Source of the DNA: Armatimonadota bacterium
GTDB lineage: Bacteria > Armatimonadota > UBA5829 > DSUL01
Direction: 5' to 3'
NCBI GenBank assembly: GCA_020846715.1
Contig: JADLDK010000050.1
Location: 62,001 to 126,000 of the forward strand
Length of the DNA stretch: 64,000 nucleotides
A program made the position numbers and the translations under genes. Under the pieces are notes generated by a model. That model did no database searches. It had not been told where the DNA came from and saw only the letters and a program-made list of their open reading frames with translations. Below are positions 25,481-33,551 of the stretch, piece by piece (positions within the stretch are counted from its first letter, which is position 1; each line of letters begins with the position of its first letter).

Positions 25481-25557
25481 TTTCGGGATTTGAGGGTTGG
25501 ACGCTGAGACTTGCAGAACCCCGGCTTGACCGGGCTCCAACCCGGAAATCCCGAGAA
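25481..25557. repeat. 75-base palindromic element next to the RHS tip
   Basis: The arms 25483-25500 (TCGGGATTTGAGGGTTGG) and 25537-25555 pair over two blocks (TCGGGATTT with AAATCCCGA, and GGGTTGG with CCAACCC). A small internal hairpin, CCCGG-CTTGA-CCGGG, lies inside. It stands exactly where RHS-core similarity stops, and looks like a REP- or MITE-type insertion. Confidence 0.65.
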
Positions 25558-26090
25558 CGTAGCCGAAGCTGGTGACCTGATGAGACCGGCCTCAGGCAGC
25601 ACGTAGGCAAAAGGCGTTATTTGCTCTGTTTTCATAGTCTCTAATTGCCCTGGCTCACATCGCGTCACGGCATCTCCAGAGATGGCGCTACCCGAAGTAC
25701 TGGCGCCTGTCAGATCGGACATATTGAGAGTCGCGTGGTGAGGGACGAGCGCCGCGACGAGCCGTTGTTTTTACAAATCTACGCCTGATTCAGATGCTTG
25801 TCAAGGCCGCGAATTGTTTTGCCAGACGGCGCAGGTTTGGAATGAAATCACGTCACAGATAAATCTTTCAAGCTGTCGCTGGGCTGCAAGCAGGGAGTCC
25901 AGGCATCGGACGGCCAATCCGATGTCACGTGACCATCGCTTGATGCTGGCCACCAGGACTGCTGGGGAATATCCGGCGCTCTTGCATAGCAGGGAAAAGA
26001 AACGGAACTAATGGCACCTGGCGCACTTGACGAGTCTTCTGGCTTTTGGCTAAATTATGGAAGGCCTGAGCGGATCAGGCCGGTTGACTT
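25558..26090. other. region upstream of tRNA-Leu, mostly without genes
   Basis: Mostly featureless. On the minus strand a frame with no start codon (about 25808-26008) reads AGYSPAVLVASIKRWSRDIG and ends CAVWQNNSRP. It could be a decayed gene end but I recognise no family. A further frame at 25477-25722 has no recognisable product and crosses the palindrome. Confidence 0.35.
26027..26056 (+). promoter_or_regulatory. promoter of tRNA-Leu
   Basis: TTGACG (26027-26032), an 18-base spacer and TAAATT (26051-26056) lie 35 bases before the tRNA. The -35 box has five of six and the -10 box four of six consensus bases. Confidence 0.6.
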
Positions 26091-26173
26091 GCCGAAGTGG
26101 CGGAATGGCAGACGCGCGTGGTTCAGGACCACGTGCCCGCAAGGGCGTGGAGGTTCAAATCCTCTCTTCGGCA
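26091..26173 (+). tRNA. tRNA-Leu (anticodon CAG)
   Basis: The acceptor stem pairs GCCGAAG with CTTCGGC and is followed by discriminator A. The anticodon stem CGTGG/CCACG encloses TTCAGGA, giving anticodon CAG. A long variable arm (TGCCCGCAAGGGCG) and the T-arm GAGGTTCAAATCCTC are typical of a class II tRNA. The CCA end is not encoded. It would read CUG codons. Confidence 0.96.
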
Positions 26174-26225
26174 TGGCTCCCGCACTTTTCCCTTCTCCTT
26201 TGACGGTCAGTTCGCGTATAGACGC

Positions 26226-26258
26226 AAAAAGGCCGGAGAGGAGGAGGACCTCTCCGGC
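26226..26258 (-). terminator. intrinsic terminator after the gene at 26320
   Basis: On the minus strand a perfect ten-pair stem (GCCGGAGAGG with CCTCTCCGGC, seven-base loop) is followed by C and TTTTT. It lies 60 bases after the stop of the secreted-protein gene. Confidence 0.85.
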
Positions 26259-26319
26259 TGAGTCTGAACAGTATGGCTTGGTAGGTAGTCGTTGCTTATT
26301 GCAGAGACATCTGGTTGGC

Positions 26320-28197
26320 TTAGCGCTTTCGAGTATCCACAGTCACCTGGAAGCGGTAAGGCTTATCGGGCGCCAGCGGCTTGTAGATATATCGCATAGT
26401 TGATCGCATATCAGTCGTGCGTCCGGTCTGGAGGTCTTTGAGCGTGATTGTGTAGCCTGTAGGAACGCTCTCCGCACCGTACCAGGTCACATTGTGAAGC
26501 TGCGTACCTTCAGAGCTGGCGACTTCAAATGTCCAGTTTGCCACGCCAGTGATCGAAGACCGGATGTCGGTTGCGAAACGCCCGGCTCCACCATCCGCTG
26601 CAGGGAAGTAGAGGTCCTCGTACTCGGTGGCTCTTGGCGGATTCACTACGTCCTGAACGGACTTGTTTGCGCACACACCCATGAAGTTGGAGGAGTCGAT
26701 GGCTTTCGGCCCCATTCCCATCAGCTTGATAATCCACTCATTAGTGGACAACCTGGGCGCTGTGACAGCGGTGACAGTCGGCGACATGGTCAGCTTGACG
26801 GGCCGGTACGCATACACCCAGTAGCCCTGCCACGGCTCAAGCGTGCTTTTCGCATCACCGAGCTGGGGATGGACGAGTCCGTAGTCGAAGAGGACGCCCG
26901 TCTTAGAGCCGGCCCAAGCATAGTCCAACATCAGGGAGTTGCTTCTGGCCTCGGACATGCTGTAGCTCTTGCCGTTATACTCGACCCGGCATCCCGCCCA
27001 CGGAATAGCTTTCAGGAATGGAGAACCAATCTGATTCCACCCACGCTGCAGATCGACAGAGAAGGGAGCGCTCTGGTCCACCAGGCGGCCCTGGGGCGCG
27101 ATTGAGCTGCTCGTGGGTGTGTAGGTGAAGAAAGCCTGGCCCGGAGAGACGGTCTGCAAGCCCGGATCGTTGACATAGTTACGATACGCGACATAAGTCG
27201 CATAGCGCGCTTCAGAGGGTACCCAGCGGGTGACAGCCAGACCCGTGGATGGGCCGAAGACATCGCCAGCCGAGTTGTTCGTCAACTGAACAGGTACAGA
27301 CACCATATCTGAACCGGACGTCGTGTAAGTGATGGGCTGGCAGTTCAACGCAAGTGTTGCCGCATCCGGAGCATTCACAGAGGCGTTGGCATGTCTGGCG
27401 GCAATAGACCAGATGCCGGAACAGTCAGCGTTGAGCGTGAGAAAACCGCGTCCAAAAGCGTCGGTGGACAGCGAGTAATTTCCAGGCACGCCGTCCGGAG
27501 AGAGCGTGCGAATGTTTAGCTGCACTGCTTTGGCAGGGTTTGCGCGAGCGACAAGCGTGTACTGTGTACCCAGTACAGGCGTGGACGGAACTGTCGTGAG
27601 AGTGACGGTTGGCAGGGACTGCACTGTCTTGAGATTGTAAACCGCTGACGCTTGAGCCGGGGGCCCGTCACCCAGCGCTCGAATTCGCAGAACGACCGTA
27701 CCAGTTACGCCGGTAGCGCCATCTGCGGGCACGTCAACGCGCACGAGAACTTTCATGACGGAGTCAGGCGCCATCGCCGGCGTGGTGGTTACTTCAGTCG
27801 TCTCGTCCGACTGCAGTTCCCCATCGCCGCTGTCGTCAGAAAACGCGCGGCAACTCCATCCGCTGGGTCCACTCACTGTGAGAGCGAACGTTTCGGTGGA
27901 GTTGCTGAGATTCTTTATCTCCACTGGCATCGCGCTGAAAGAGCCGACGGTGGCTTCGCCGTTCTTCGAGGGCGGTGTGACAACAACATCCCGCATCTTG
28001 GAAACGGTCATCACCAGCGTGTTGCTTGATGCCTGTCCCTGGAGAACTCCCTGTTCGTCGGTGTAGGTAGCGGTTGACCAGCAGGGTATCTGTGTCCCTG
28101 CAAGCGTTCCCACAGCGTGGGCGGCTGGTGTGAGAAACGCAATCATTCCGACCGACGACAGGACTCTAAGCGTGGAACTAAGCCATAGCCTGTGCAT
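26320..28197 (-). CDS. large secreted protein, cyclic-di-GMP riboswitch controlled
   Basis: This protein of 625 residues begins MHRLWLSSTLRVLSSVGMIA and has a signal peptide cut after AHA. Near residue 80-170 there is an Ig-like domain with the pattern MPVEIKNLSNSTETFALTVS, then a calcium-loop-like DDSGDGELQSDE. A middle domain follows (PTVTLTTVPSTPVLGTQYTL). The C-terminal part has LQRGWNQIGSPFLKAIPWAG, which recalls GWNLIGLP domains of surface proteins. No catalytic motif is seen. The open frame continues up to 28371, but the ATG at 28197 has GGGGGA upstream and a proper signal peptide, so I start there. A cyclic-di-GMP-I riboswitch lies about 400 bases upstream on the same strand. A surface or matrix role fits but is inferred. 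Confidence 0.75.
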   Translation of the reverse strand: MHRLWLSSTLRVLSSVGMIAFLTPAAHAVGTLAGTQIPCWSTATYTDEQGVLQGQASSNTLVMTVSKMRDVVVTPPSKNGEATVGSFSAMPVEIKNLSNSTETFALTVSGPSGWSCRAFSDDSGDGELQSDETTEVTTTPAMAPDSVMKVLVRVDVPADGATGVTGTVVLRIRALGDGPPAQASAVYNLKTVQSLPTVTLTTVPSTPVLGTQYTLVARANPAKAVQLNIRTLSPDGVPGNYSLSTDAFGRGFLTLNADCSGIWSIAARHANASVNAPDAATLALNCQPITYTTSGSDMVSVPVQLTNNSAGDVFGPSTGLAVTRWVPSEARYATYVAYRNYVNDPGLQTVSPGQAFFTYTPTSSSIAPQGRLVDQSAPFSVDLQRGWNQIGSPFLKAIPWAGCRVEYNGKSYSMSEARSNSLMLDYAWAGSKTGVLFDYGLVHPQLGDAKSTLEPWQGYWVYAYRPVKLTMSPTVTAVTAPRLSTNEWIIKLMGMGPKAIDSSNFMGVCANKSVQDVVNPPRATEYEDLYFPAADGGAGRFATDIRSSITGVANWTFEVASSEGTQLHNVTWYGAESVPTGYTITLKDLQTGRTTDMRSTMRYIYKPLAPDKPYRFQVTVDTRKR

Positions 28198-28604
28198 TGG
28201 TAATCCCCCAAGCACCTCGCAAATTGGGAGCGCGAGGTCTGGATCAGTAGTGGCTCCGGCCATGGAGAACCAGTCATTTACCTGATCGCCCTGGCCAGTA
28301 ATCGTGAGCTCACTCTGCGCTCCGGCCTTGCAGCCATTGGCAGAGTTCGCGTGTGAGGTGAGTATCCGCAAACCCGCAAGAAACGCGGGCGCACCTGGTC
28401 GCTCTGCGAAGCGGGAAGGTTTCCCGTTCGCAAGATGTGAACAAGTGCGGGCCGAAGAGCTTCGGCCCGCAACGGACCATCAACACCGCGTGATCGAAGA
28501 GACCTGGCAAACTGGGGAAGTTACCACAAAGGGGTAATGCTGTGACACTGTCAACCCGGCGCAAGAGCGCGGCGACCATGCCACAACACGACAACCCGCA
28601 GTGT
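28198..28604 (-). other. hairpin-rich leader between riboswitch and gene
   Basis: This 400-base stretch follows the riboswitch. It contains a ten-pair hairpin, GCGGGCCGAA with TTCGGCCCGC (28447-28470), followed on the minus strand by ACTTGTT, which may act as the terminator of the expression platform. Two further stems lie at about 28406-28436 (CGGGAA with TTCCCG) and 28370-28390 (CCCGC with GCGGG), and another near 28310-28350 (ACTCTGC with GCAGAGT). Minus-strand frames here have no recognisable product. Confidence 0.5.
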
Positions 28605-28708
28605 TTCGGCAGCTCGGCTATCGTAGCTCACCCACGCGCGGGGCGCAAGGCGAGCTTTAGACCCGTGGCTTTGCGTCACTGCCTTTCGGCAGATTTGCCT
28701 TTTCGGTC
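28605..28708 (-). promoter_or_regulatory. cyclic-di-GMP-I (GEMM) riboswitch
   Basis: On the minus strand the conserved elements occur in order: AAAAGGCAAA, a stem closed by a GAAA tetraloop (CTGCCGAAAGGCAG), GTGACGCAAAGCCACGGG at 28662-28679, a stem starting TCTAAAGCTC, and GCTACGATAGCCGAGCTGCCG near 28605-28628. This is the class I cyclic-di-GMP aptamer consensus. In known examples binding of cyclic-di-GMP changes transcription termination or ribosome access of the downstream gene. The nearest minus-strand gene downstream is the secreted protein starting at 28197. Confidence 0.92.
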
Positions 28709-28828
28709 ACGATCGGCTGTTGTCTGACACCCTCCACACAACAGGAGCTGCACAGCGAGTGTCATATCTAGTGTTCCACGTGCGCACAAACGAAACCCTG
28801 ACAGCCTTACCTGTTTGCCCGCTAAGGC

Positions 28829-29932
28829 CTACCTGTGAGACGCGCGGACACCAATCGCCGCGACGACAAGCAGAGCGAACGAGACGGCAACAACGGAAGC
28901 GGATGCGCTCATATCTGTGACAAAGGAAATGTAGAGTCCAACAGGCACAGGGAGCGCTCCGAGGGCCACAGCGATAATCGCACACTGCGTGAAGCGTTTT
29001 GAAAGTAGCAGCGCAGTAGTTGCCGGTATGACCAGAGCGCCTGAAGTGAACAGTACGCCTGTCGCGTGGATACCAAGCGCGATAGTTAGCCCCACGCTGA
29101 GAAACAGCGCCATCTCCCACATACGTACGTTGTACCCGGACGCCGCGGCCGTCTCCGGATCAAACGAAACAAACAGCAGCTCTTTTGTGAAGAGCAGATG
29201 CAGGATAGCGACAAATCCCAGCCCGATGCCAGTCGCAAAGAGCTCCCATGGCTGGACAGTGAGAATATCGCCGCGAAGCAGATCCAGCATGTGCGCCTCG
29301 CCAACCGGGCTACTTGCGACCAGAAGAAGCGCAGCTGCGGAAGCAAACGCAAAGCCAACACCGATAAAGGCATCCTGAGGAATGCGCCGCGCAGACCATT
29401 TCACCGAAAACGCAACGACTCCCACCAGCATTGTCCCGATAGACACAAGTACCGGGTTGACACTGATCGCTAGGCCCAGAGCAACGCCCGCAGAGCTGAC
29501 TTCCGCCAGCGCAAGGCCCAGAAATACGACGCGCTTTAGAATAACGTAGAATCCCAAATACGCGCAGACTACCGCCACCATCACACCCACCAGCAGCGCC
29601 GGCCGCATGAACGCATTCTCCTGCGCCGTAAAAACCTGCACGAAGTTCCGCGCCGCGTGGCGTGATGAGCCTGTCTCTGGGGAAGCCGTGTCAGGGGCCA
29701 AAGAGGGCTGCCCGGACGTGACGCTCGGACTCTGGCTCCTTTCTGCGGACGGCGGCCTATCCGGAGAAGCGGCGTGAGAGGCGTGGTCCGTCCCATGAGC
29801 CGTATCGCGAGCCTCACGGGAAGGACTTGCTGACTCCGGCGGCGGAGGGGGCGGGAGAGTTACTGAGGCCATGCTCGGCGCAAACACCGCTAGCGACGCA
29901 CACAGCGCGGCAGCCAGTGTCCAAGGTTTCAT
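28829..29932 (-). CDS. znuB: ZnuB-type metal ABC permease with N-terminal extension
   Basis: This permease has a standard C-terminal core from about residue 109 (MRPALLVGVMVAVVCAYLGF) with eight hydrophobic segments and the ZnuB motifs VFLGLALAEVSSAGVALG and GIHATGVLFTSGALVIPA. Before it lies an unusual extension of about 108 residues. It starts with a signal-peptide-like MKPWTLAAALCASLAV, then a PPPPPP run and a Pro/Ser/His-rich part with AHGTDHASHAAS. The start is supported by a four-base overlap (ATGA) with the znuC stop. The extension may bind metal. Normal ZnuB proteins have about 270 residues; this one has 367. The operon imports zinc or manganese across the inner membrane. Confidence 0.87.
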   Translation of the reverse strand: MKPWTLAAALCASLAVFAPSMASVTLPPPPPPESASPSREARDTAHGTDHASHAASPDRPPSAERSQSPSVTSGQPSLAPDTASPETGSSRHAARNFVQVFTAQENAFMRPALLVGVMVAVVCAYLGFYVILKRVVFLGLALAEVSSAGVALGLAISVNPVLVSIGTMLVGVVAFSVKWSARRIPQDAFIGVGFAFASAAALLLVASSPVGEAHMLDLLRGDILTVQPWELFATGIGLGFVAILHLLFTKELLFVSFDPETAAASGYNVRMWEMALFLSVGLTIALGIHATGVLFTSGALVIPATTALLLSKRFTQCAIIAVALGALPVPVGLYISFVTDMSASASVVAVSFALLVVAAIGVRASHR

Positions 29933-30690
29933 ACAACGAGCCGCCTGTCCCCGAGATGGGCCACTGTAACGTCAACTCCGTAGAGCGCCTTCAGGCGCTC
30001 GGAATGAATCATATCGTCAACCGCGCCTAGCGCCAATGTGCCGCGCCCAATAAGGGCCACTTCCTGAACGTGATTGACGACAACGTTGAGCAGATGGCTT
30101 GCCATCAGCACAAGTAACCCGTGCTCACTGTGCAGACGATCCAACAACTCCATCGTGGCGCGTTCTGCGGAAATGTCCATGTCGTTGGTAGGCTCATCCA
30201 GAGCCAGCGCGTCTGGTTGGGAGGCGAGCGCCCGAGCCATAAGAGCCCGCTGCCTCTGCCCTCCTGAGAGTTCACGAAAAGTGCGGGAATGCAGGTCCGC
30301 GATACCCACGTCTTCCAGTGCCCGCATGGCGATCGCGCGGTCCTGCGCCGAAGGCCGCCTCAGCAGGCCGCACTGGCGGTAGCGTCCCATCAGCGCAACA
30401 TCCAGAACACTGAAAGGGAAGTGTTCATCCATCGTCTGAACCTGCGGGACGTACCCCCAGTGGACGCTACGCGGACTGTGGATGGCGCCTGAGTGCGGCT
30501 TGACTGTACCCAGAAGCGCACGCAGGAGTGTAGTTTTCCCGGCGCCGTTCGGCCCCACCAGACCAACGTAGTCACCCCTGTGCAGACTGAAGTTGAGGTT
30601 CTGTAGAACTACACGCCGGCCGTAAGCCAGGGAGACATCTTCAAAGCGCAGTAGTAGCGAGTTCCCGGCCTGATTTTCTTCGGAGTACAT
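29929..30690 (-). CDS. znuC: ZnuC-type metal ABC transporter ATPase
   Basis: This ATPase of 253 residues has Walker A GPNGAGKTTLLRAL near residue 48, signature ELSGGQRQRALMARAL, Walker B ALALDEPTNDMD and switch His in MASHLLNVVV. The length and the order binding protein-ATPase-permease match ZnuA/ZnuC/ZnuB or the related manganese systems. It couples with the permease encoded by the overlapping znuB. The start lies three bases after the znuA stop. Confidence 0.92.
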   Translation of the reverse strand: MYSEENQAGNSLLLRFEDVSLAYGRRVVLQNLNFSLHRGDYVGLVGPNGAGKTTLLRALLGTVKPHSGAIHSPRSVHWGYVPQVQTMDEHFPFSVLDVALMGRYRQCGLLRRPSAQDRAIAMRALEDVGIADLHSRTFRELSGGQRQRALMARALASQPDALALDEPTNDMDISAERATMELLDRLHSEHGLLVLMASHLLNVVVNHVQEVALIGRGTLALGAVDDMIHSERLKALYGVDVTVAHLGDRRLVV

Positions 30691-30693
30691 GGC

Positions 30694-31602
30694 TTACCTC
30701 ATGCCTCGAACAACGGCTGATACGATAGCATCCATGTAATTGATGTAGCCGGAGGTTCCCATTGAACCGACGGAATAAGGAACGCGGACTATCCGGGCCC
30801 CTGTCGCGCTCGCGACTGTCTCAGGGAAGCGCATCGGGTAAATGGAAGGGACGATGACTGCTTTTGCCTTCGCCGTCTTCATCCTGCTTATCAGGTCGCT
30901 GATGTGCCCGGCGCTGGGCGGAATCCCCGGTTTTGGTTCCAGATAACCGAACGCCCTGAGACCAAAGCGCGTGTAGAAGTAGATCCACTCATCGTGGTAA
31001 GCGACGACAGGGTGGCCTTTGACCGGAGCCATACTCGCCTTCCACTGTTGCATTTTTGCGTCAATCCGTTTGACAAATGCGCTGTAGTTACCATCGTAAG
31101 AAGCAGCGTTTTTTGAGTCCACCTTGCGCAATCCAAGAAGGATTTCATAGGCGATGACTTTGCCGTTGGCAGGGTCCAACCAGTAGTGCGGATTGCCCAT
31201 AGCATGAATATCGCCGGATGCGCCTGTGATACTTGCCTTCGGAACCTGGAGCTTTCTGATCATCGCAGAGGCATCCACATAACCAGGAGCGCCACGACTG
31301 ACCTTGCTGTTTCGAGCAGCGTTTATCACGGCGTCCATCCAGAGGTCTATATCCATCCCGACGCGAACCAGAAGGGCTGCCTGCGCCACCTGGCGCACAT
31401 CGCTGGGACGGGCTTCCACCTTGTGATAATCCTGGTCAGGCTTTGCCAGTGATACCACAGAGATTCTGGCGCCGCCGACCTCCTTTGCTATTGCTGCCAG
31501 CTCCGGCGTGGAAGTGACAACCTTCACTGCAGCCTGAGCCTGGCAAGAAACCGAAAGAGCGATTATGAGAGCTAAGAAAGCGCGATAGAACATAGATTTC
31601 AC
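30694..31602 (-). CDS. znuA: ZnuA-type periplasmic metal-binding protein
   Basis: This cluster A-I solute-binding protein of 302 residues has a signal peptide ending AQA near residue 24. Metal ligands typical of this fold are visible: His in DQDYHKVEARPSDV near residue 60, His in AMGNPHYWLDPANG near 136, His in VVAYHDEWIYF near 200 and an acidic residue late in the domain. The long His-rich loop of many zinc-specific proteins is absent, so manganese or iron is possible. The GTG start at 31602 has AGGAGG upstream. It follows the outer-membrane barrel gene by 12 bases. Confidence 0.88.
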   Translation of the reverse strand: MKSMFYRAFLALIIALSVSCQAQAAVKVVTSTPELAAIAKEVGGARISVVSLAKPDQDYHKVEARPSDVRQVAQAALLVRVGMDIDLWMDAVINAARNSKVSRGAPGYVDASAMIRKLQVPKASITGASGDIHAMGNPHYWLDPANGKVIAYEILLGLRKVDSKNAASYDGNYSAFVKRIDAKMQQWKASMAPVKGHPVVAYHDEWIYFYTRFGLRAFGYLEPKPGIPPSAGHISDLISRMKTAKAKAVIVPSIYPMRFPETVASATGARIVRVPYSVGSMGTSGYINYMDAIVSAVVRGMR

Positions 31603-31614
31603 GATGAACCTCCT

Positions 31615-32964
31615 TTACTCGAGATCGTGTGTGTGCGGACCGACGCCCCAGACCCATTGCAGCCAGAGTTCGTTGTAGTGGCTCTTACCGGGCCTGGAAC
31701 CGTGAGTTATCTGCAGACGAAGGTAAGTCTGCTCTGTGAGTTGATTCGTAAATATCCCGGAAATGCTGCTCTCGTGCAGTCCGGGCGCATACGGAAACTG
31801 GCTCCAGTCGTAGCGCAGCGCGTACTCTCTGTAAGCGCTGAGGCGCTGATCTACGAGAAGGTAGTAGCCGCGAGCAGTCGGAAAAGCCCCGTGATCAGCC
31901 CGTCGCCAGATGTGTTCGCCGCGCAGCAGCAGACGCTTGTTGTTGCCCTGAAAAATGCGGTACGAGACATCCGCACCCGAGAGTCCGACCCGTGAACGCA
32001 CGGAATGCGCCGGTGGGATGGCTCCAGAGCCCCAGGCGTGGCTGGCGCCTAGTTCAAGCTCTGAGCGTTCTGTCGTAGGGTAGGAAGTCCAGAGCCGAAG
32101 CGTGTTGAAGCGATCCCCAAACGCCGCTCCAGCGCCTTTCAGAATTGCGGACGGGTCCGTCGGGTCTCCAAACTCCGGCTCCGCAGGATTGGTCCAGAAT
32201 CCGGCGTCAAGCTGTGCAAAGAGCTTTCCGGGTGTCGGCGCGAGGTAGCTCAGATAGGCTCCTTCTCCGATCAGCGACTCCGGAGACACAAGGTTAGCCA
32301 GAGCCGACGGCTGAGTTACATACAGCCACGAGTGCGCATGCAACTGATTCACGCGGCCGAAGGGAACTTTGCTCTTTCCAACCCGCAGGCTCAAGCCCTT
32401 GCCAAGATTGAGCGCGCTCAGATAGGCTTCCTCCACCTGTGCGCGATGGCCGTCCTCGTGTGGCATTGCAATAAAGACGTCCGCCTTCACTCCTGGATAG
32501 ACGTAGCTCTGAATCCCAAGCTCCACAGCTTCAACATCTATGCTATTCCGATGGCCAGAGCGCTTGTCTGAGCTCAGATTTCCAAGGAAGTTCCCTATCA
32601 GGCTGATATCCGGGAGCAGCAACGCCCGCCCGGCGCCGGCAGGCTCCGGCGCGGACGCATGATCCGTCCCTTCCGCAGCCTCGGGAGGGGCCACAATACT
32701 GCTGTCTGTCTCCGCCTGCGGTAGAGCGTCTGGTGAGCCTGCGTACCTGCGCTCCAATTCCCCAATTCGCTTGCGCAGAGTTTCGATTTCGCGTTTTAAA
32801 TCTGCAATTTCAACGCTGTCGTCAGAGGCACCGGATACGGCTGCCGCCTCATCTGGCGGTGGTGGCGCACTGTCGCAGTAGAGTGGAAGTGACGCGCAAA
32901 CGGCCAAGATTGCAGCCGCAAAAAATGCCGATTGCAGGCGGCATATAAGAAAAGGTCTGTTCAT
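31615..32964 (-). CDS. outer-membrane beta-barrel protein of the metal-uptake operon
   Basis: This protein of 449 residues has a signal peptide (FFAAAILAVCASLPLYCDSA), then PPPP and a coiled coil (VEIADLKREIETLRKRIGEL, residues 51-70), as in trimeric porins. A low-complexity linker contains EGTDHASAPEPAG. From about residue 115 alternating amphipathic strands follow, e.g. LSLRVGKSKVPFGRVNQLHA and YALRYDWSQFPYAPG, and the protein ends HTHDLE. It looks like an outer-membrane porin-like barrel that could pass metal ions. The linker shares GTDHAS with the extension of ZnuB from the same operon. No named family can be given by eye. Confidence 0.75.
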   Translation of the reverse strand: MNRPFLICRLQSAFFAAAILAVCASLPLYCDSAPPPPDEAAAVSGASDDSVEIADLKREIETLRKRIGELERRYAGSPDALPQAETDSSIVAPPEAAEGTDHASAPEPAGAGRALLLPDISLIGNFLGNLSSDKRSGHRNSIDVEAVELGIQSYVYPGVKADVFIAMPHEDGHRAQVEEAYLSALNLGKGLSLRVGKSKVPFGRVNQLHAHSWLYVTQPSALANLVSPESLIGEGAYLSYLAPTPGKLFAQLDAGFWTNPAEPEFGDPTDPSAILKGAGAAFGDRFNTLRLWTSYPTTERSELELGASHAWGSGAIPPAHSVRSRVGLSGADVSYRIFQGNNKRLLLRGEHIWRRADHGAFPTARGYYLLVDQRLSAYREYALRYDWSQFPYAPGLHESSISGIFTNQLTEQTYLRLQITHGSRPGKSHYNELWLQWVWGVGPHTHDLE

Positions 32965-33120
32965 GTTCCCTCAAATCTCGGTCAACGAGCGCAAGGATGC
33001 GCGGGGACGTGCCAGTCTCCAAACAGCGGCCCTTCTCTGCGCACGCAGCGGGCAGCTCTTGCGTTGCGGAAGCATAAGCTGAAACCGGCGTACAGCGGTA
33101 GACAGAAGCAGAGACTGAAC

Positions 33121-33411
33121 CTAAGAGAGAACTGAAGGAGGAGCGCGAGAATCGGAGCTGAGAGCGCAGTTGGAGAGCTCGCTGAGGCAGGTGGAGATCA
33201 GAGGTAAATCTATTACGGAGACTACAGGCGCCTGAGCCACTGCAGGAAGCGCTGCAACGGAGGAGCTGTGAGAGGCAAGACAGATCTGGCAGTTGTCGCC
33301 AAGTGTGTCTGTGGGATGCCCATGGGATGCGGTCAAGCTCACAGTCAGCGAAACCGCGACTATCAACCAGAAAGCTACTATTCGCCTGAGTGACGAGCTC
33401 CGGTCAAGCAT
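33121..33411 (-). CDS. small secreted Cys/His protein, DUF2946-like
   Basis: This protein of 96 residues has a hydrophobic N-terminal segment (IVAFWLIVAVSLTVSLTASH), followed by HGHPTDTLGDNCQICLASHS with a CxxC flanked by histidines. Small proteins of this sort, often labelled DUF2946, accompany metal-transport genes. The rest is low in charge. It begins the metal-uptake operon; a TATAAT promoter lies directly upstream and the next gene follows after 156 bases. A metal-binding role is likely but only inferred. Confidence 0.6.
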   Translation of the reverse strand: MLDRSSSLRRIVAFWLIVAVSLTVSLTASHGHPTDTLGDNCQICLASHSSSVAALPAVAQAPVVSVIDLPLISTCLSELSNCALSSDSRAPPSVLS

Positions 33412-33428
33412 AGACTCTTCCCAGGGCC

Positions 33429-33457
33429 ATTATATCGTATCCGGATCTCAGAAACAA
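33429..33457 (-). promoter_or_regulatory. promoter of the metal-uptake operon
   Basis: On the minus strand a perfect TATAAT (33429-33434) is preceded after 17 bases by TTGTTT (33452-33457). Transcription would begin about ten bases before the ATG at 33411. I do not see an obvious Zur or Fur box. Confidence 0.5.
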
Positions 33458-33551
33458 TGAACGGCAGGAAGTCCTCGGCTAGAATTACAGCGCCAGGCTG
33501 GCACCGCGATGACGGGCGTAGAGCCGGGACCGAGTGGTTCGGGCGGAAGGT

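Noticed and set aside
25477-25722. An 82-codon minus-strand frame upstream of the RHS tip
   Set aside because: It is in the same frame as the tip but ends in a stop and runs through the palindrome; I see no RHS motif in it.
28198-28371. N-terminal extension of the secreted protein up to 28371
   Set aside because: It would bury the signal peptide; the ATG at 28197 has a good ribosome site and gives a normal export signal.
28310-28594. A 94-codon minus-strand frame in the riboswitch leader
   Set aside because: Its sequence follows the hairpins and shows no protein-like pattern; the region is better explained as structured RNA.
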